A DNA stretch of 64,000 nucleotides from a bacterium. GTDB taxonomy: Bacteria > Planctomycetota > Planctomycetia > Planctomycetales > Planctomycetaceae. The position numbers and the translations under genes were made by a program. Positions 24,377 through 33,348 of this stretch are shown here, piece after piece. Numbering within the stretch: the first letter of the stretch is position 1; every line of letters begins with the position of its first letter. The notes beneath the pieces are model-generated. The model had not been told where the DNA came from. It made no database searches and saw only the letters and a program-made list of their open reading frames with translations. The stretch covers positions 1 to 64,000 of the forward strand of contig WGMU01000006.1 of the NCBI GenBank assembly GCA_016124895.1. Direction: 5' to 3'.

Positions 24377-27058
24377 ATGCGAGTGTCATCCGCAATTGTC
24401 GCTGTACTGCCTGCCGGTGCTGGTTCGTGTTTCGCGAGCCTTCGCATCCGACTGGACCGGATTGCGGAATGCCATCGCTGGATTGCGGCGATCGCGGCCG
24501 TCTTCCTGCTGATTGACATCGCTCGGACGACGCAGATTCGCGCTGCCGAACTGCCGCGCGATAATGACGAGGCGATTGAACGGTACTTTGACGGACTGCG
24601 TGATCGCAGGCTGTTCTCGCTGGCTGAAACCGTCTGCCTGACGCAGCTCGAACGAAACGAACTGACGTTGAAGGAGCGGACGGCGATCGTGATTGAACTG
24701 TCACGCACGTTCGTCGCTCATGCCGCCGTGGCACCGACGTTCGACGATCAGGCCGAACTGCTGCAACGGGCACGCGGCGCCATTGATGAACTGCTTGCGA
24801 GTTCGGCGCGGCATCCCCAACGAGTTGTTCTCGAAGCGCAGTCGGCATTCGTTGCGGCATCGGAAGTCGAACTGCTTCGCTGGCAGCACGAACTCTCGCC
24901 ACTGTCCGTTGAGACACGAGACAAGGCACTGGGGCTGTCTGAGGGACTGCTGACGACATTTGACCTGCTGATTGCACGGATGGCCGACGAACTCCGTAAC
25001 CGGTTGCGGATTCTCGAAGCTGAGCGACTCAGTCCGTTTCGAATGCGCGGGTTGAAACGCGTGGCGGAATACCGGCTCGGAATGCTGTTGCTCGATCGAG
25101 CGCGGTTGTTCGATCCAGTCTCTCCGGATCGGGCCGAAGCGTTACTGGCAGCGAAAGAACGATTCCGGGAACTGGCTGGTGGCGAACCGAACGAATTCGT
25201 CACGCTGCAGAGTCAGCTTGGTCTGGTGACGGCAACGCGCCTCAGCGGCGACCTGACTGCAGCGTTGCGAATGGCCGAGGCACTGCTTGCCGACAATCCA
25301 CCGCCAGCAATTCGTGACGAAGTGGTGGCCGAACAGGCAGCGACGCTTCTGAAACTGGGCAGGTTGACGGACGCTGCGGATGTCCTGCGTGCCGAGCGCC
25401 GGCATCCGCAGGAAGCATCCGGGCGACTGCTGTATCTCAACGTGCGGCTGCTGCTCGAACTCTCGGATCTCGCCGCAAAGAAGCAGGATGAGGTACTCGC
25501 GGGCGAGCTGCACGACGAAGCAGTCGCGTTTGCGGCTCGCGCTCAGACAGACACTCCGGGCTATTGGGCTCAACGGTCCCGACGGCTGCTTCACGCAGAA
25601 AAAGCGACCAGCGAATACGGCTCTGAGGCGGCGCCGGTCATTGAACGCGGGCGGTCGCTCTTCGCGGCAGGACAGGTCGCGGCAGCGATCGACAGTTACC
25701 GTGTCGGCTGGCAGTTACTGCGGGAAAATGGTCGAACGGAACAGGCCGCCGAAATCGGTTACATGTTCGGATCACTGCTGCTCAATGAGGAGCAGTTTGC
25801 AGAAGCAGCGACAACGCTCGAAGAGGTCACTGACCTTGCGACCGGAACGCCGCGCGCTGCGGAAGCCGACTTTCTGCGGCTGTATGCCCTGGCACGACTG
25901 TATCAGCAGCAGCCGTCGCGAACGCGCCGTGAAGCGTACATGGCCGCGCTTGAACATCACCGCGAGGCGTATGCGGAAACGCCGGGTTTCGGCGAAGCAA
26001 CATGGATGCTTGCCCGCCTGCAGGAACTGCGACTGCAGACGACTCAGGCATTGCGGCTCTACACAGAAATTCCCGCAGATCATCCTCGGCATGACGAGGC
26101 CGTCGTCGCCATTGCCCGCTGTGGAGAAACAATCCTCGACCGGCTGCGAAAGCTCGATAAGCCGCGGGCGGACTGGGAAGCCGCGATCGTCGGCGAACTC
26201 GCTCCGTACGTTCGGCCGCTGTCGAACGGAGACGCTCCGCTGAGTGCGCCGCAGGTCGAACTGCTGCTGCGTACGGCGCGACTGCTGTTGAGTTTCGAGC
26301 AACCGGACTTTGACTCAGCGGATCGATTGCTTGACCGAGTACTCGCCGCGAAGCCGGCACCACTCGTCAATGTCGCTGACTCTGACCCCGAAAGTGCTGC
26401 CCAGCGAGCAGCGCTTGAGCAGTCTCAGCGAACGGCGCAGGCACTCAAAGTGGTTTCGCTCGCAGGAACAGGGAGACCCGCCGAGGCGCGGCGACTGCTC
26501 GACCGGCTGGGTTCAACTCAGAGCGACTCGCTGGCTGACGTGCTGAAAGCCCTGGCGGAGGCCTCGATGGCAGAAATTGACGCCGCAACAAGTGCTGCCT
26601 TCGGGCAGCTTCAGGTGCGGGCCATGGAACTCTCGACAGTCGACCTCGATACGTTGCCCATCGAACGACAGATTCCGCTGCGACTGGCGCTCGCTGACGC
26701 GCACGAGCAGTCGGGCATGGCTGGTTCGGCGGCACGGGAGCTTGAGGTTGTCGTTGCGGCGCGGCCGGACGACGAAGGACTCCAGCGCCGGCTCGCGCGT
26801 CTGCAGCTTGCCAGCGGCGAACGCGCGCTGATTGCCAAAGCCAAAGTCACCTGGCGATCGATTGAGAATCGCTTGAAGGCCGGATCGAACGACTGGATGG
26901 AAGCTCGCCGCCGCGTCATCGAGTGCAGCCTCGCGCTCGGTGAAAACGACGAAGCCACGAAGCTGCTGCAAATTACACGGCTGCTGTATCCGGACGGCGG
27001 CTCTGACGAAACCCGCGCCGCTCTGGCAAAGCTCGGTGCAGATCTGCAGTCGCGCTGA
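24377..27058 (+). CDS. large TPR-like helical repeat protein, membrane-anchored or secreted
   Basis: This 893-residue protein is dominated by alanine-, leucine- and glutamate-rich helical hairpins of TPR character, for example AAIDSYRVGWQLLRENGRTEQAAEIGYM-like units (consensus pattern A..Y..G...L..G....A). A hydrophobic segment at about 34-53 followed by AAELP suggests a signal peptide or signal anchor after a basic N-terminus, so the repeats would face the periplasm. No catalytic motif is visible. Such proteins act as scaffolds for envelope complexes, but no partner can be named. It is followed 83 bases later by the CinA-like/NadD-like fusion, on the same strand; the two may be cotranscribed, with no obvious functional link. 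Confidence 0.82.
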   Translation: MRVSSAIVAVLPAGAGSCFASLRIRLDRIAECHRWIAAIAAVFLLIDIARTTQIRAAELPRDNDEAIERYFDGLRDRRLFSLAETVCLTQLERNELTLKERTAIVIELSRTFVAHAAVAPTFDDQAELLQRARGAIDELLASSARHPQRVVLEAQSAFVAASEVELLRWQHELSPLSVETRDKALGLSEGLLTTFDLLIARMADELRNRLRILEAERLSPFRMRGLKRVAEYRLGMLLLDRARLFDPVSPDRAEALLAAKERFRELAGGEPNEFVTLQSQLGLVTATRLSGDLTAALRMAEALLADNPPPAIRDEVVAEQAATLLKLGRLTDAADVLRAERRHPQEASGRLLYLNVRLLLELSDLAAKKQDEVLAGELHDEAVAFAARAQTDTPGYWAQRSRRLLHAEKATSEYGSEAAPVIERGRSLFAAGQVAAAIDSYRVGWQLLRENGRTEQAAEIGYMFGSLLLNEEQFAEAATTLEEVTDLATGTPRAAEADFLRLYALARLYQQQPSRTRREAYMAALEHHREAYAETPGFGEATWMLARLQELRLQTTQALRLYTEIPADHPRHDEAVVAIARCGETILDRLRKLDKPRADWEAAIVGELAPYVRPLSNGDAPLSAPQVELLLRTARLLLSFEQPDFDSADRLLDRVLAAKPAPLVNVADSDPESAAQRAALEQSQRTAQALKVVSLAGTGRPAEARRLLDRLGSTQSDSLADVLKALAEASMAEIDAATSAAFGQLQVRAMELSTVDLDTLPIERQIPLRLALADAHEQSGMAGSAARELEVVVAARPDDEGLQRRLARLQLASGERALIAKAKVTWRSIENRLKAGSNDWMEARRRVIECSLALGENDEATKLLQITRLLYPDGGSDETRAALAKLGADLQSR

Positions 27059-27141
27059 CGGAGATTCGGTATGCTGCGTCCTGAAATTCCTGACGTTGAG
27101 ACTGACTTCACCTCGACACTCCTGCCGCAGATTTCGCATCC

Positions 27142-28299
27142 GTGACTGCCTCCCGAGACATCATCCGGCAGATTCATTCGGCGCCGGCCCGGCTGGTCAT
27201 TGCCGTGACCGGCGGCGGCAGCGCGGCGATCTCGCGGTTGCTCGAAGTTCCCGGTGCATCGGCAACCGTGCTCGACGCTGCCGTGCCGTACTCACCCGCC
27301 GCGCTCGACGACTGGCTGGGACACTGGCCGGACAGCTCCTGCTCGCGGGAAACGGCACTGGCAATGGCGACAGTCGCGTGGTGGCGGGCGCGCGGTCTCG
27401 CAAGACGCAGCGGAGCCGACGTCGAAAACTGCCTCGGCATTGCCTGCACGGCATCACTGGTCAGCGATCGTCCCAAACGCGGTGATCATCGCTGCTGGAT
27501 CGCCATCGAAACGGCCACGCATTCGCGCATTGTCAGCCTGACGCTGAACAAGGGGCAGCGTGACCGGCACAACGAAGAAAGCCTCGTCGCCGATCTGATT
27601 CTGCAGTCGATTGCCGAATGCTGCGGCATCAGTGACCCGGAACTGCTCGCACTGCATGGCGACGAGACGGTCCTCATGGATGTCGAACGGCTGACGACAG
27701 ACGTTGCCAATGTTCGAACAGGCGTCGAGTCGCACATCTGGTCGCTGCCGGATGGTTCTCTGTCTGACACGGTACCAGCTCGGCCGGCCGGTCTGCTCTC
27801 GGGCGCTTTTAACCCGCTGCACTGCGGCCATCGCGGAATGCGGACCGCCGCGGAGGAGTTGCTGGATGGTCCGGTTTATTTCGAGCTACCGGTTGTCAAC
27901 GCCGACAAGCCGCCGCTCGACTGCTTCGCCATTGAAGAACGCCGTCGCCAGTTCTTTGACGTTCCTGTCGTCCTGACGTCGGCGCCACGCTTCGTCGACA
28001 AGGCGCACCTGTTTCCGGAGACGACGTTCGTGATTGGCTTCGACACCGCGCAGCGGATTATCGATCCGCGATTCTACGGCGGAACTGAGGCGGCGATGTG
28101 CGAGTCTCTGGCTGCCATCGACTCGCTCGGCTGCCGCTTTCTGGTCGCTGGCCGCGTCGTGGAGGGCGTCTATCACAGCCTGAGTGACCTGCCGCTGCCG
28201 GAGGGATTCGAGGAACTGTTTACAGAGATCCCCGAAGATCGGTTTCGCGAAGACGTTTCGTCGACCGACCTGCGGAAGTCGGATCCGCCGGCATCGTAA
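27142..28299 (+). CDS. CinA C-terminal-like domain fused to NadD-like nucleotidyltransferase
   Basis: This 385-residue protein begins at a GTG. Residues 10-165 follow the CinA C-terminal (PncC) pattern: TGGG, VPGAS, then PYSPAALDDWLG, and a later ENCLGIACTA segment. The usual ESCTGG serine reads A and the lysine of the YSN.aK motif reads leucine, so NMN deamidase activity looks doubtful. Residues 215-385 form a cytidylyltransferase-fold domain: GAFNPLHCGHRGM (221-233, the GxFNPxHxGH motif), VIGFDTAQRI, and C-terminal SSTDLRKS (the SSTxIR motif). NadD-type enzymes adenylate nicotinate mononucleotide. Its 3' end is convergent with the nitrilase gene, with 15 bases between their stop codons. Confidence 0.87.
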   Translation: MTASRDIIRQIHSAPARLVIAVTGGGSAAISRLLEVPGASATVLDAAVPYSPAALDDWLGHWPDSSCSRETALAMATVAWWRARGLARRSGADVENCLGIACTASLVSDRPKRGDHRCWIAIETATHSRIVSLTLNKGQRDRHNEESLVADLILQSIAECCGISDPELLALHGDETVLMDVERLTTDVANVRTGVESHIWSLPDGSLSDTVPARPAGLLSGAFNPLHCGHRGMRTAAEELLDGPVYFELPVVNADKPPLDCFAIEERRRQFFDVPVVLTSAPRFVDKAHLFPETTFVIGFDTAQRIIDPRFYGGTEAAMCESLAAIDSLGCRFLVAGRVVEGVYHSLSDLPLPEGFEELFTEIPEDRFREDVSSTDLRKSDPPAS

Positions 28300-28314
28300 T
28301 TCGCTCGGTGCCGG

Positions 28315-29163
28315 TTACCCGCGACCGGGGCGCGGCAGCGAGTGCGGCGCGACAAGGGCTCCGTACATTTCCGGTCGGCGGTCGGCAAGTCGGTCGATCG
28401 CGTGACGACCGGGCTCTCGTACGGCGAGTTTGTTCCGCGCGAGTTTCGGATCGATTTCGGCATACAGAATCGTTTCGCGATCGTCGTCGGAGGTCACCAG
28501 CGTCTCACCGTTTGGCGCACAGATCCGACTGCGGCCGATGAAACGGAAACCGCGTTCCTCACCGACGCGGTTCGCGGCCGCGAAATAAACCGCATTCTCC
28601 ATCGCCCGGGCATTGATCACAAAACCGGCGACGCATTCGGCGCCCGGCGGCCAGTTGGTCGGCAGTGCGATCAGGTCCGCACCCAGCAGCGTCAGCGAAC
28701 GCGCCGCTTCAGGGAACGCCGAGTCGTAACAGATATTCATTCCGACCCGCAGATCGCCCGCCTGGTGAACTTTGAACTCGACGTCTCCGAATGAGCTGAA
28801 CATGTCGACGCCCAGAAACGGCAGATGCACCTTGCGATAACTGCCAATCAGTCCGTCCGGCCCAACAAGCACCGCCGCGTTGAAGAGACGACCGCTATCC
28901 GCTTCGAGCATTCCGAAGACGGCATACGCGCTGAGTTCACGGCACAGGGAAGCCATCCGCCCGGTCGCAGGACCCGGCACCGGCTGAGCGAACTCGCGGG
29001 CTTCGTCGAAGCTGCGGAAGCAGTATCCGGTGACGGCACACTCAGGGAAAATCGACAGCCCCGCGCCACTCGCCACCGTCTCCCGCAGTCGCGATTCCAT
29101 GGCGTTGAGGTTGTGATCAACTTCGCCGATCCGGACATCCATCTGCACGGCTGCGATTTTCAT
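28315..29163 (-). CDS. carbon-nitrogen hydrolase (nitrilase superfamily)
   Basis: This is a 282-residue cytoplasmic amidase or nitrilase-superfamily enzyme. The Glu-Lys-Cys triad is visible: E41 (FPECAVTGY), K111 (YRKVHLP) and C145 (GMNICYDSAFPE). A second conserved glutamate lies within PEAAR. The ATG at 29163 is used because the protein starts exactly as the family does (MKIAAVQMD); an upstream frame to 29253 runs into a repeat. AAAGGA lies upstream as ribosome site. Members hydrolyse omega-amides, carbamoyl compounds or polyamine precursors; the substrate cannot be told. The C-terminus is about 20 residues longer than the domain and runs into RPGRG. Confidence 0.93.
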   Translation of the reverse strand: MKIAAVQMDVRIGEVDHNLNAMESRLRETVASGAGLSIFPECAVTGYCFRSFDEAREFAQPVPGPATGRMASLCRELSAYAVFGMLEADSGRLFNAAVLVGPDGLIGSYRKVHLPFLGVDMFSSFGDVEFKVHQAGDLRVGMNICYDSAFPEAARSLTLLGADLIALPTNWPPGAECVAGFVINARAMENAVYFAAANRVGEERGFRFIGRSRICAPNGETLVTSDDDRETILYAEIDPKLARNKLAVREPGRHAIDRLADRRPEMYGALVAPHSLPRPGRG

Positions 29164-29181
29164 CGTGAGGTTTCCTTTTTC

Positions 29182-29285
29182 CTCGTTCCTACGCTCTGTG
29201 TGGAAACGCGATCCCGGAGGCTCTGCGTCCACTTTGTCTGGTAATCGACGCAAACTGTAGGAGGCGGCGTTCCCACGGGAACGAG
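29182..29285. repeat. 104-base element with 8-base terminal inverted repeats
   Basis: CTCGTTCC at 29182-29189 and its exact complement GGAACGAG at 29278-29285 bracket the segment upstream of the nitrilase gene. The right end carries the palindrome GTTCCC-AC-GGGAAC. The left end carries a looser fold from CGTTCC to GGAAACG. The pattern resembles small non-autonomous repeats of the 'CGTTCCCACGCTC..' kind that are dispersed in many bacterial genomes. It contains the nitrilase leader, so it may also affect that gene's transcript. Confidence 0.5.
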
Positions 29286-29304
29286 AGAGCAGTTTGCCGG
29301 CCCC

Positions 29305-31005
29305 TCAAACCGCGTCCTTGTCCGGTTCGATCCGCACCGACTGGACTTTCAGCGTCAGGTAATCGCGTCCGCCGTTGCGGATCAGGATCTGGCCAGGGAA
29401 GAAGCGACCGTCGAATTCGTCGACCGTTACAAAGAAGACTTCGCACTCGTCGCGATCCTCGGTGAGCTGACACGAGAAGCCGACAAACGCCGGTCGATCC
29501 GTCGTGAAGTACCAGCGGCACTCGACGCCGTTCAGCGAGGTGACGATGACGTCGACCCTGTCGCCGGTCAGACTGAGCGGCTCGCTGCCCAGGTAATAAA
29601 ACTCGGAGAAGCCGGCTGCCCGCTGTGTCAGCATCAGCTTGAGATGATGCAGTGCCGTCAGCAGCCCACCACTGCCGGACGGTTCATCGAGAAACTCGCT
29701 GCCATCAAGTGCCTGCACGTAAGGCTCGCCGCGCATCTCCATTCCGATACCGCGATCGGTCAGCGTGATGCGGAAGTCGTCGCCGTCGCCGTTCTGCCCG
29801 GCAATCGTGAGCCGCGGCGAGTTGGCTTTCCAGTCGCCCCAGCGATCAATCAGTGGCAGCAGACGCTTCTGCTCCTGCAGATTGAACCACCAGTTCGCGA
29901 AGCCCGGTTTGTCCTCGTACATGTGCGCGTACTTTTCAGGCGGCTTCGGTTTCTCTTTGGCTTCCGGATGCCCCGGCGGCGGTGCCGGCCCAAGCTGCAA
30001 CTCTTTCGGCATCAGTTCCGCGCGGGCATGGACACCGCGCAGGCGGACCAGAATGTCATACTTCTGCTCTTCGCGGCGGTACGTCAGCGGCAGTCGCCAG
30101 CCTTTCGGATAAATCCCCAGGACATTCTTGAACTGGTTGACCGAACGAATCGGCCGGTCAGCAAACGAAACGATCTCGTCATCGAGCCGCAGCCCGCGAC
30201 GGTACGCTTCGGACGTTTCGAGAATACTGTCGACGACGACACGGCCTTCGCGGTCGGACGAGACTGTGGCTCCCAGTGTTGCGTGATCGACAATGCGCCC
30301 GCTGCGCAGATGATCGAGGAAGTACATAATCTGATTGATCGAGATCGCGTAGCCGGCTCCGGAATTGACGCGTCCGCGCTTCTCAAACGAACCGCGTCCG
30401 TTGATTCCGATCAGTTCTCCCGCGTCGTTGAACAGCGGGCCACCCGAGTTGCCGGGATTGATCGACGAGTCGACCTGAATACAGTCGGCATACTCCAGCA
30501 ACGTTCCGGCCGGGTACTGATAACGGTGGACGCCGCTGACGATGCCGTATGTCACCGTCGGCTGATAATCCGTCGCCAGCAGAAACGGGTTGCCGATCGC
30601 GTAGGCCCAGTCGCCGACCTGGACGGCATCACTGTCGCCGATCGTCGCGTGCGGGAAATCGTCGCGGCCGAGCAGCTTGATCATCGCAACGTCGCCGGTC
30701 GGATCGATCCCGACAATGACGGCATCGTACAGCACGCCGTCGTTGAGGCCACACTTCATGAAGTTGCCAGCACCGCTGGTCACGTGAAAGTTGCTGAGCG
30801 CGTACCCGTCAGGCGAGATCAGCACTCCCGATCCGCCGCCGTTACCATCGTTCCCGAAGACCGCAACGACCGCTGGCGAAATCTTTTCGAGCACCTCGAC
30901 ACGCCGCTGCTCTGCCTGCAGAACGAGCGGATCGACGGCCTGGACATGCCGCGGAGACAGCATCACAACAGCCAGCAGGCACGACAGGCAGAAGATTCGG
31001 TTCAT
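29305..31005 (-). CDS. HtrA/DegP-like trypsin-type serine protease with PDZ and extra C-terminal domain
   Basis: This 566-residue protein has a signal peptide (residues 1-23). The trypsin-like domain shows the catalytic triad H74 (SNFHVTSGAG), D105 (DPTGDVAMIKL) and S187 (INPGNSGGPL). A PDZ-like domain at about 235-330 contains 'RGLRLDDEIVSFADRPIRSVNQF'-type text. The last 230 residues, from the KPPEKYAHMYEDKPGFANWW region on, are an additional domain that I cannot assign; it contains GIGMEMRG and LTEDRDECEVFFV. Role: periplasmic or surface protein quality control or regulated cleavage. It is encoded six bases downstream of the NPCBM protein gene on the same strand, so these two form an operon. 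Confidence 0.92.
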   Translation of the reverse strand: MNRIFCLSCLLAVVMLSPRHVQAVDPLVLQAEQRRVEVLEKISPAVVAVFGNDGNGGGSGVLISPDGYALSNFHVTSGAGNFMKCGLNDGVLYDAVIVGIDPTGDVAMIKLLGRDDFPHATIGDSDAVQVGDWAYAIGNPFLLATDYQPTVTYGIVSGVHRYQYPAGTLLEYADCIQVDSSINPGNSGGPLFNDAGELIGINGRGSFEKRGRVNSGAGYAISINQIMYFLDHLRSGRIVDHATLGATVSSDREGRVVVDSILETSEAYRRGLRLDDEIVSFADRPIRSVNQFKNVLGIYPKGWRLPLTYRREEQKYDILVRLRGVHARAELMPKELQLGPAPPPGHPEAKEKPKPPEKYAHMYEDKPGFANWWFNLQEQKRLLPLIDRWGDWKANSPRLTIAGQNGDGDDFRITLTDRGIGMEMRGEPYVQALDGSEFLDEPSGSGGLLTALHHLKLMLTQRAAGFSEFYYLGSEPLSLTGDRVDVIVTSLNGVECRWYFTTDRPAFVGFSCQLTEDRDECEVFFVTVDEFDGRFFPGQILIRNGGRDYLTLKVQSVRIEPDKDAV

Positions 31006-31011
31006 AACGGG

Positions 31012-32181
31012 TTACTTCAGCAGGCGGGCGTTGCCCAGAATCAGATGATCGCCGATATCGCTCTGCAATGAGCCGTAATCGACCAGCACGTCGAGATTAA
31101 AACGGTCGCGGATTTCGAGATCGATTGACTTCGGCTCGTCGTTCGGCTTGACGATCTGATCGAACACGATTTCTCCGTCGAGCGACAGTTGCAGCCGCAC
31201 GTCGCCCCGGTAGCCCTGCTGAATTCCGGCCCAGGCCTGCAGGCGACTGAAATCTCCGTTGAGGCGGTATCGCAGTTCCGTTTTTGACCGGATGGCTACG
31301 CCGCGAGCGAACGCCTGCCTGCCGATCTTCAGCGGCTCACCCCAGACGTCACGGTCATTCGCCATCACCGGCGCCGGGTCGATGTAGCGGAACTCGTGCT
31401 TGACATCGCGCGGGTCAAGCGACGACAGCCATGTCAGTTTGTCGCTGCTCAGGTCAAAACGCTCGATTGCAGCGAGCGGGAGCGTGACGTCCGCTCCGGC
31501 CGTCAGCACCGCGTTCACAGAGTCGCCTTTGACTTCGAGCGAGCGAATGGCAAGACGATCACCGCCGGACAGCTCGAGAAACCCGGACGGCCGCGCGACT
31601 TCCTCGGCGTTGCGGTAATAGATAACGCCAAAGGCCCGTTCGCGTGGCACTTCGACCTTTTCACCATCAAGCAGCAGGACAATCGTAGTGTTGGTGATGT
31701 TGCCGACAGTTCCTTCCACAAAGTCAAGCGTCTCGCCCTTCTGTACGACAAGCATGTCCTGCCGTCGTTCCCGAGTGTGCAGCTCCTCCCATTTCGTGTC
31801 GACCGTCGACGGTGACGCCGCCAGGCGAACACTCAGGACCGACGTATCCGGAAAGGCAATCTCTCGGTCGCCCGACAGCGTGAGCGTTGTCTTGCGATCG
31901 GCGATACCAACCTGCGACGCGCCGAGACGCGAACCGTCGATCAGTCGAACCCGAACGGCAGGCGTTGTCACAGCAGGCGGCGCGTCGTGCTGCAATCGAA
32001 CGTCGAGGATTTCCCTCGCCGGAATCCGAATCTCATTGCCGTCGACGTTGACCGTCCAGACGGTGGCGTCGCCAGAAATCAGCGTGCCTTTCTGCGCCGG
32101 GCCGGAGATCGTCGTGACCTCAACGATTGCCCCAGCGTCAGCCAGCAGAGCCGCGAAAAGAACTCCCAGAAATGCGCTCAT
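31012..32181 (-). CDS. secreted NPCBM-domain protein
   Basis: This 389-residue protein has a short signal peptide ending near residue 17 (ADAGA). Two N-terminal beta-rich segments (about 18-70 and 70-150) resemble each other in the form 'V.TI.G....G.L'. The C-terminal 110 residues fit an NPCBM (NEW2) module, a putative carbohydrate-binding beta-sandwich: FARGVAIRSKTELRYRL, AWAGIQQGYRGDV, RLQLSLDGEIVF and VDYGSLQSDIGDHLILGNA. It is likely a glycan-binding protein or attachment module. Its stop lies six bases before the start of the HtrA-like protease gene, so the two are probably translated together and the propeptide may be the protease's partner. Confidence 0.85.
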   Translation of the reverse strand: MSAFLGVLFAALLADAGAIVEVTTISGPAQKGTLISGDATVWTVNVDGNEIRIPAREILDVRLQHDAPPAVTTPAVRVRLIDGSRLGASQVGIADRKTTLTLSGDREIAFPDTSVLSVRLAASPSTVDTKWEELHTRERRQDMLVVQKGETLDFVEGTVGNITNTTIVLLLDGEKVEVPRERAFGVIYYRNAEEVARPSGFLELSGGDRLAIRSLEVKGDSVNAVLTAGADVTLPLAAIERFDLSSDKLTWLSSLDPRDVKHEFRYIDPAPVMANDRDVWGEPLKIGRQAFARGVAIRSKTELRYRLNGDFSRLQAWAGIQQGYRGDVRLQLSLDGEIVFDQIVKPNDEPKSIDLEIRDRFNLDVLVDYGSLQSDIGDHLILGNARLLK

Positions 32182-32292
32182 GATTGAAGTCTCGGATACG
32201 GCAAGCTCGATGGTCCGCGCTCGATGATTGCGATCAGTTCCCGTCGGCGGGAGAGGTAACCGGTCCTGCAGCCGTCGGGGAACAGTCGCAGC

Positions 32293-33348
32293 CTACTTCT
32301 CCCGATCAGCCGGGCGTCGGGCAAGCTTTCGCAGGTACTGCTCGATGGCGTTGCGATAGTGCGGCGGCAGTTCGCGGTCGATCAGGTTCTTCGCTTTGGT
32401 CTGCTGCTTTGGAGGCAGTGCTCCCCAGCCAGCCCGGTCGCCGATATTCCGCTGGTCGACTTCGCCCGGTGCCGTGGCGCCTTTGATGCGGCTGTCGTCC
32501 GCCGCGCGAGCCTGTCCGCCATTCTGTTCCGACTGCTGCTGTTGTTGCTGCTGCTGTTGTTGTTGTTGTTGTTTCTTCTCGATTTCGTCGATGAGATCGT
32601 CAAGTCGTTTGATGATCGTGTTCTCAACGTCCTGGGTTTTCTCGCCACCGCGCGCGTGTCCGAGCCGGCGTTCGACATCGGCCATCATGCGCTGAATCTC
32701 GTCGAGCGATTTCTCTTTGAGCTTCTGCAGGTCAGTCTGCATCAGCTCCGCGACGGACGAGTAGCGGATGGGCACGTCGGCCGTATCGTGCAGCAGCGTC
32801 TTCAGTGAACTGAGACCTGCGTCTTTCTGCAGCAGACGGTGCTCACATACCGCCCGATGGAAGTAGTAGCCGGCCGGATCGATGAGCTGTCCCGGATCGA
32901 CGGTTGCAGACAGAGCAACTGCTTCATCAAAGAATTCCGCCTGCGTCAGAAACCGCGCGATGTACGCTCGCAGGTTTGAGCTGACGAACGACGGCAGCGA
33001 ATCGTCAGACAGGACGGGAGACTGCTCGACGGTCAGCGTTCCGAAGTGGCACTGCTTGATCTGCTCGGCAATTCGAGGGTCGGCCAGCGCGAACGATCGC
33101 ACTGCAAGTTCATGCAGCGTACCGGCGTCGGCTGTCTCAGACTGGTCGCTCCACAGTTTTTCGACGGCGGCTCGCGACGTGTCGGTCGCGTTCGGATGCT
33201 GCGTCGTCCAGTGGAGCGTCTGCTGACGAACCTGGGCAACGGGCATCGGGGCGAAAAGGTGCTCGGCGGCCAGAGACCGCGAGGCCGTTTCGGTTCCCGC
33301 CAGGAAACCCCAGACAAGAACCAGACTTAGAAGTATCCGCATAGCCAT
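32293..33348 (-). CDS. secreted planctomycete protein with polyglutamine tract
   Basis: This 351-residue protein (ATG at 33348, TTG possible at 33351; GAGG lies five bases upstream) starts with a signal peptide to about residue 25. Its middle is helical. A run of 14 glutamines lies at 32533-32574, followed by an S/G/A-rich linker. The C-terminus carries the conserved phrase GWGALPPKQQTKAKNLIDR and LPPHYRNAIEQYLRKLA, a motif seen at the end of several planctomycete secreted proteins. It is upstream of the NPCBM/HtrA gene pair by 111 bases on the same strand, so may be part of that operon. Function unknown. Confidence 0.83.
   Translation of the reverse strand: MAMRILLSLVLVWGFLAGTETASRSLAAEHLFAPMPVAQVRQQTLHWTTQHPNATDTSRAAVEKLWSDQSETADAGTLHELAVRSFALADPRIAEQIKQCHFGTLTVEQSPVLSDDSLPSFVSSNLRAYIARFLTQAEFFDEAVALSATVDPGQLIDPAGYYFHRAVCEHRLLQKDAGLSSLKTLLHDTADVPIRYSSVAELMQTDLQKLKEKSLDEIQRMMADVERRLGHARGGEKTQDVENTIIKRLDDLIDEIEKKQQQQQQQQQQQQQSEQNGGQARAADDSRIKGATAPGEVDQRNIGDRAGWGALPPKQQTKAKNLIDRELPPHYRNAIEQYLRKLARRPADREK
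32533..32574 (-). repeat. 14-codon glutamine tract
   Basis: Fourteen consecutive glutamine codons, six CAA, three CAG, two CAA, three CAG on the coding (minus) strand. The mixed codons argue for selection on the amino acid run rather than a pure triplet expansion. The tract sits between a charged helix and an S/G-rich linker in the secreted protein encoded at 32293-33348. Confidence 0.9.

Noticed and set aside
27142-27640. Functional NMN deamidase (PncC) in the CinA-like domain
   Set aside because: The serine of ESCTGG and the lysine of the YSN motif, as I remember the family, are not conserved here, so only a fold-level assignment is made.
29644-31071. 475-codon plus-strand frame opposite the HtrA-like protease
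   Set aside because: The protease on the minus strand has an intact catalytic triad and signal peptide; the antisense frame has none.
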